Source of the DNA: Thaumarchaeota archaeon S13
Lineage (GTDB): Archaea; Thermoproteota; Nitrososphaeria; Nitrososphaerales; Nitrosopumilaceae
Length of the DNA: 7,652 nt
Reading direction: 5' to 3'
Assembly (NCBI GenBank): GCA_003724275.1
Contig: RHFA01000045.1
Span: forward strand, 1 to 7,652
The notes under the pieces were generated by a model. It searched no databases, was not told the origin of the DNA, and was given only the letters and a program-made list of their open reading frames with translations. Positions 5,701 to 7,652 of this stretch are shown here, piece after piece. The position numbers were made by a program, and so were the translations under genes. Numbering within the stretch: the first letter of the stretch is position 1; every line of letters starts with the position of its first letter.

Positions 5701-7652
5701 GACGACCGTCAACCTCACGAATGATCCGACTTCAAGCATCGTCTACCTATCCACTGATCAAAGTCAATATGCGATTCACGACACCGTCATAATATCGGGA
5801 ATGGTCAGCAATCCGCAATTGGGCTCTCCAACGATAACGGTGACGTCCCCCAACGGCATGCGCGTATTCCATGACAGCCCAAGTCTTGACGCATATGGAT
5901 CGTTCACGGCATACTTTACCGCCAGTGATTCACAATGGGACGGCACTGGAACGTATTCCATATCGGCATCGGTACCAGGACATATCAAATTATCACGTGT
6001 AGAGTTTTTTTACATGCTCGGAGACGCGACCGCCTTAACTGACAGATCCAAATATTCATATGGCGATATCGTCACAGTAACGGGAACGCTCAACAACCCC
6101 CCATCGGGTTATCCCACAGTCACAGTAACGTCCCCAACGGGCTCACGTATATTCCATGACAATCCAAGCGTCAATGCAGACGGATCGTTCATGACATCCT
6201 TTAGCGCAAGCGGCGCAAAGTGGTTGGGTGCTGGTGAATACTGGTTATCTGTAGGGTACGGTCTGTCTCATGGGATCGCCTTTGGTATCGAGTTTGTAGG
6301 CGGCGCTCCACACCCGCTAGTCGTGCCGCCACCGCCTCCATTACCCGACCCGTCGCCGAACAACTCGAAGGTACTGACTATAGTGACTGACGCCACGTCA
6401 TACTTGCATAACGATCGGATCACGTTTAGCGGCACGACGCGGGAAGCTGCGGGCCGCGAAATTGTCTCAGTAGTCATCGAGCCCCCTAGCGGGAGCTCCA
6501 AGATCCGCAGCGGCCTGACGTCGGCCACCAACACGTTTGTACTCGCGCCCGTACACATCAGCGACGTCTTTGGACGAACCGGAGTCTACACGATAAAAGC
6601 ATTCACAAACGCCCAAGGGATAAGTGACGCCGCGACGTTGAAGCTGCAGTACGACAACGACCGTGTGACGCACTATTCTGCGTCCCCGCTACTCATAGCG
6701 CCAATCCCGCGCCAGACAATAGAGGTCGGCTCCACACTCACGTTTGTTGCCTCGCCTACGGATATGTCACACATGGGGCTAACGTGGAGCTTGGACGAAG
6801 TGGTTACACCCGGCGCGACAATCAACAACGCTGGTGTTTTTGAGTGGACGCCAACATCTTTGCGCAACGCGCAAGGAGAGTCGTACCATGTGGATATTAT
6901 GGCAACTGACGGCCAGCAAACTGCCACAACCACCGTGATGATCTCTGTCATACCTAAGACAGATCCCGAGCCGCTGGTGGATCTGGCCATAGCCCCAATC
7001 CCGGAACAGCAGGTTCGCCTCGGCTCGACGCTCACGTTCACAGCGCGCGTGACCGACGCGTCGCTCACGGGCGTCACGTGGGATCTCGGGAGCGCGTGGC
7101 TTGACGGCTCGAGCATCAGCCCGTCAGGAACCTTCGAGTGGACGCCGGCGGACTCTGACCTGACAGACCCGCGCGGCGTGACGTACACGGTCTTTGTGCG
7201 AGCCCTCCACGGCAGCCAGACAGCGGCAACGACGGTGACGATACTCCTGCTGCCGAGGCCAGTAGAGGACGTGCCGCTTGCCGGCATCGGCCCGCCGCTA
7301 GGCGACCTCGAGCCATCCCCAACGCCGCCTGCGGCACCGCCGCCGCAGATCACCGTGTCAGGCGGCCAGCGCGAGCACTCGTTCATGGTGGGCGAGTCCG
7401 TCCGCGTCTCGTTTTCCACAAACAGCACGCATGCCAGCACGGTCAGCGCAAGCGTGGCCTCTACGGTTCGCGGCACGGGCGCGATGCCCGTGTCAATGTC
7501 TGACACGCACGCCGTGAGCGTCTCGCCGGGCATGTCAACCGTGAGCGTTGGCCTCGGCTCGTACTCGGCGCCCACGACGCTCAGCGTCGACCTTGCGCTA
7601 AGCCACGGCGGGGCGCTCGCAGGCCTGGCCTCGACTACGGTGTACATTGTCC
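2651..7652 (+). CDS. Giant secreted multi-domain surface/adhesin-like protein (3' partial, start uncertain)
   Basis: One plus-strand frame is open from 2543 to the window edge with no stop, at least 1,667 codons from the TTG at 2651. The order of parts is: signal segment (2648-2716); beta-rich module of 'GNTITVSGTV' type (2762-3110); Pro linker with PPPPPPP (3112-3210); module B (3221-3530) and cadherin/dystroglycan-like module C (3542-3799); module D1 (3818-4216); CARDB-like D2 (4217-4579); two 46-residue WFD repeats (4586-4924); low-complexity linker (4925-5089); 'LVIPRSTLD' domain (5090-5413); three related Ig-like modules (5435-6301); Pro linker; a second B-C unit (6371-6949); a third C-like module (6977-7255); another Pro linker; and a further beta domain running off the edge. 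N-glycosylation sequons occur (for example NLT, NGS, NNS, NST). There is no transmembrane helix after the signal. No enzyme motif was recognised, so cell-surface structure or adhesion is inferred. No in-frame ATG precedes about 3035. TTG at 2651 has no Shine-Dalgarno and gives a signal peptide without basic residues, so the true start is doubtful. Confidence 0.88.
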   Translation, partial: MCLALALVIAGAAASTSNLTAAQGAPVEASTAPASTAPWISVTVGDAGPFSHGNTITVSGTVRETLDPPYGITISIHLPPEGDEATTIPAPQGHRAPALVKIGQVNPSEITDNSFSKTIKVGGPSWTRMGDYIIAAQYGSYNAQATFNYITGGTPMPTLPEPDPSTTLPLVEPPPPPPPIVTPPPTGTSRVLTIVTDAASYSRDDRITFSGTTQGTVAREVVSVVIEPPIGSSQIRSGLTTAINTFMLSPVDVGEAFNRAGIYTIKAFTNAQEASNAAALELQYENNRVTRYFETPLAVASIPPKFVEVGSTLTFTVVPTEPSYTGLTWSLDGSVPPGATISNTGVFKWTPTSLRNAQEESFQVRITATDGTQTAGATVMISVTSKKPGADLSAMRMSALGDGHRVYVGLGEEPAAGSPLRVYVEFTDTANRPTPDVNYGVTVEQRGSTLASISGAHDANADLDPIVVTTSPLRFGGSVDVTVEFGGSGRPGGELAGPVGNTIGFRQVRTVTPVTQANGPAPHLDRITISGVSVTDATGSVVTREPVGERILISSRITNNMDAAQDYAHIVQVDGPDGQTVALTWSSGTLRAGASTSPSSSWIPQDTGAHDVSVFVWESIDNPVPLSVQATSRLTVVERAATATPDPRFVPYMTQGDDPRTYVERYEADPAYKAWFDAGFPGLTIQQAAGLAPPAVAPAPAPAPVPVPDPDPDPRFVPYMTQGDDPQAYVDRYNSDPTYKAWFDSNFPGLTIRQAVGLEGAAPTPATGSHLTPGTTHVPPAGDRETDRDTVESHSDPAPQPATPRPVTARPAPNIDAALVGITFQISGGDVSRIAAGTGTSILVTMDADRGGALSLVIPRSTLDSRTNGSRGDDVPFAVLVNDEIADAAESSSMHSRTLVVDFYAGDGQVVEVIGSWIIGMPQTPEPQSLTIAVGSYTYTFGDTITVSGTVDPRIMGADVAIDVISPSGVRIHASQAYVDRFGSYTGSFIASSTWLNQHGDGTYTIRSSYEKGTTAETTVNLTNDPTSSIVYLSTDQSQYAIHDTVIISGMVSNPQLGSPTITVTSPNGMRVFHDSPSLDAYGSFTAYFTASDSQWDGTGTYSISASVPGHIKLSRVEFFYMLGDATALTDRSKYSYGDIVTVTGTLNNPPSGYPTVTVTSPTGSRIFHDNPSVNADGSFMTSFSASGAKWLGAGEYWLSVGYGLSHGIAFGIEFVGGAPHPLVVPPPPPLPDPSPNNSKVLTIVTDATSYLHNDRITFSGTTREAAGREIVSVVIEPPSGSSKIRSGLTSATNTFVLAPVHISDVFGRTGVYTIKAFTNAQGISDAATLKLQYDNDRVTHYSASPLLIAPIPRQTIEVGSTLTFVASPTDMSHMGLTWSLDEVVTPGATINNAGVFEWTPTSLRNAQGESYHVDIMATDGQQTATTTVMISVIPKTDPEPLVDLAIAPIPEQQVRLGSTLTFTARVTDASLTGVTWDLGSAWLDGSSISPSGTFEWTPADSDLTDPRGVTYTVFVRALHGSQTAATTVTILLLPRPVEDVPLAGIGPPLGDLEPSPTPPAAPPPQITVSGGQREHSFMVGESVRVSFSTNSTHASTVSASVASTVRGTGAMPVSMSDTHAVSVSPGMSTVSVGLGSYSAPTTLSVDLALSHGGALAGLASTTVYIV
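3221..3799 (+). repeat. B-C two-domain unit, copy 1 (within the surface protein)
   Basis: These 193 codons start VLTIVTDAASYSRDDRITF and end TVMISV. The first half is a beta module (SGTT...VVSVVIEPP...YTIKAFTNAQ). The second half has the hallmark of cadherin/dystroglycan-like or 'putative Ig' domains: EVGSTLTF, GLTWSLD, PGATI, GVFKWTPTS, ATDG. It matches copy 2 at 6371-6949 without gaps, with roughly two thirds of residues identical by hand count (about 130 of 193). Confidence 0.85.
4586..4723 (+). repeat. 46-residue WFD repeat, copy 1
   Basis: This copy encodes DPRFVPYMTQGDDP, then YVERY, AYKAWFDAGFPGLTI and QQAAGL. It is identical to copy 2 at 36 of 46 residues by hand count, with equal length and no gaps. 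From memory, similar 'YVdRY..dp.YK.WFD.nfP..TI.eAvGL' segments occur singly in thaumarchaeal secreted proteins. Their function is unknown to me. The linker to copy 2 is APPAVAPAPAPAPVPVPDPD-like. Confidence 0.85.
4787..4924 (+). repeat. 46-residue WFD repeat, copy 2
   Basis: This is the second copy, 201 bases (67 codons) downstream of the first. It reads DPRFVPYMTQGDDP, YVDRYNSDP, TYKAWFDSNFPGLTI and RQAVGL. The first 14 residues are identical in both copies, and the WFD...FPGLTI core is preserved. That suggests a recent tandem duplication or strong constraint on a binding or packing motif. Confidence 0.85.
5090..5413 (+). other. Thaumarchaeal 'L-PR-LD' secreted-protein domain (internal)
   Basis: This part of the surface protein reads VGITFQISGGDV...ILVTMDADRGGALSLVIPRSTLDSRTNG, later FAVLVNDE, and ends RTLVVDFYAGDGQVVEVIGSW. 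I recall this domain mostly near the C terminus of thaumarchaeal exported proteins, shortly before a PEFG-type sorting signal. Here it is internal. An Arg-Gly-Asp tripeptide lies at 5261-5269. The assignment is from memory of the family pattern. Confidence 0.5.
5435..6301 (+). repeat. Three tandem related Ig-like modules (F1-F3)
   Basis: Three successive modules of about 95-100 codons begin near 5435, 5726 and 6023. Each follows the scheme 'Y.(y/h)gDtv.vsGtv...(v/i)tV.SP.G.rv...s.s.d..GSf...f.as...w...GtY.i'. Copies 2 and 3 are closest (TVTSPNGMRVFHDSPSLDAYGSF against TVTSPTGSRIFHDNPSVN.DGSF, compared in parts). Copy 1 is more diverged. Copies 2 and 3 have much lower GC than the rest of the gene. 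They are probably beta-sandwich stalk domains. Confidence 0.75.
6371..6949 (+). repeat. B-C two-domain unit, copy 2 (within the surface protein)
   Basis: This is the second copy of the 193-codon unit, starting VLTIVTDATSYLHNDRITF and ending TVMISV, exactly 3,150 bases after copy 1 and in phase. Long runs are unchanged (DRITFSGTT, YTIKAFTNAQ, WTPTSLRNAQ). It is preceded by a proline-rich linker (VVPPPPPLPDPSP at 6317-6355), as copy 1 is. Confidence 0.85.
6977..7255 (+). repeat. Third, diverged cadherin/dystroglycan-like C module
   Basis: This module reads VDLAIAPIPEQQVRLGSTLTF, compared in parts with IAPIPRQTIEVGSTLTF of the preceding C module. It then has TGVTWDLGS, SGTFEWTP and SQTAATTVTILLLP. 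It directly follows copy 2, so C modules are tandem here without a B module between them. Its GC is higher than the neighbouring copy. Confidence 0.7.

Noticed and set aside
6673..7647. 324-codon open frame on the minus strand
   Set aside because: It lies antisense to the well-supported surface-protein frame with its repeated domains. Its translation is low-complexity Ser/Thr/Val/Pro with no domain, as expected from the complement of a GC-biased, Thr/Val-rich gene. The same holds for the minus frames between 3250 and 6673.

Overview
The window reads as high-GC archaeal DNA, most likely from an ammonia-oxidising thaumarchaeon (Nitrososphaerota). The GC content and the very large modular surface protein would fit a Cenarchaeum-like sponge symbiont. 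That is an inference from protein character: an archaeal-type OBG/TGS GTPase, Kae1 rather than bacterial TsaD in overall character, archaeal TATA-like boxes about 26 bp before starts, and extracellular modules (a 'WFD..FPG.TI' repeat and an 'LVIPRSTLD' domain) that I associate with thaumarchaeal secreted proteins. No rRNA, tRNA, CRISPR array or insertion sequence was seen.

Layout. Positions 68-1252 (+) encode an OBG-family GTPase with a C-terminal TGS domain. Its stop codon overlaps by one base the start of Kae1 (1252-2238, +), the catalytic subunit of KEOPS, which makes the universal tRNA modification t6A. The two form a tight operon of translation-related genes. A short minus-strand gene (2232-2474) runs convergently into the end of kae1. 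It looks like the front half of a small PH/GRAM-like domain protein. Positions 2475-2576 are a divergent intergenic region with a TATA-like box facing each way.

From about 2577 to the right edge, and beyond it, everything is one uninterrupted plus-strand reading frame of more than 1,660 codons. I translated it throughout. It is a secreted, multi-domain surface protein: a hydrophobic signal segment, beta-sandwich (Ig-like, cadherin/dystroglycan-like) modules, proline-rich linkers, a tandem 46-residue repeat, and a 193-residue two-domain unit present twice about 3.15 kb apart. The many long open frames on the opposite strand here are shadows.

Main oddity. The surface-protein frame has no ordinary start codon. 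The promoter and the only well-placed start candidate (TTG at 2577) are separated from the signal peptide by a run of ten C residues and lie in a different frame. One extra C, or two fewer, would join them. This is either a phase-variable switch, a homopolymer sequencing error, or a real but weak downstream TTG start.
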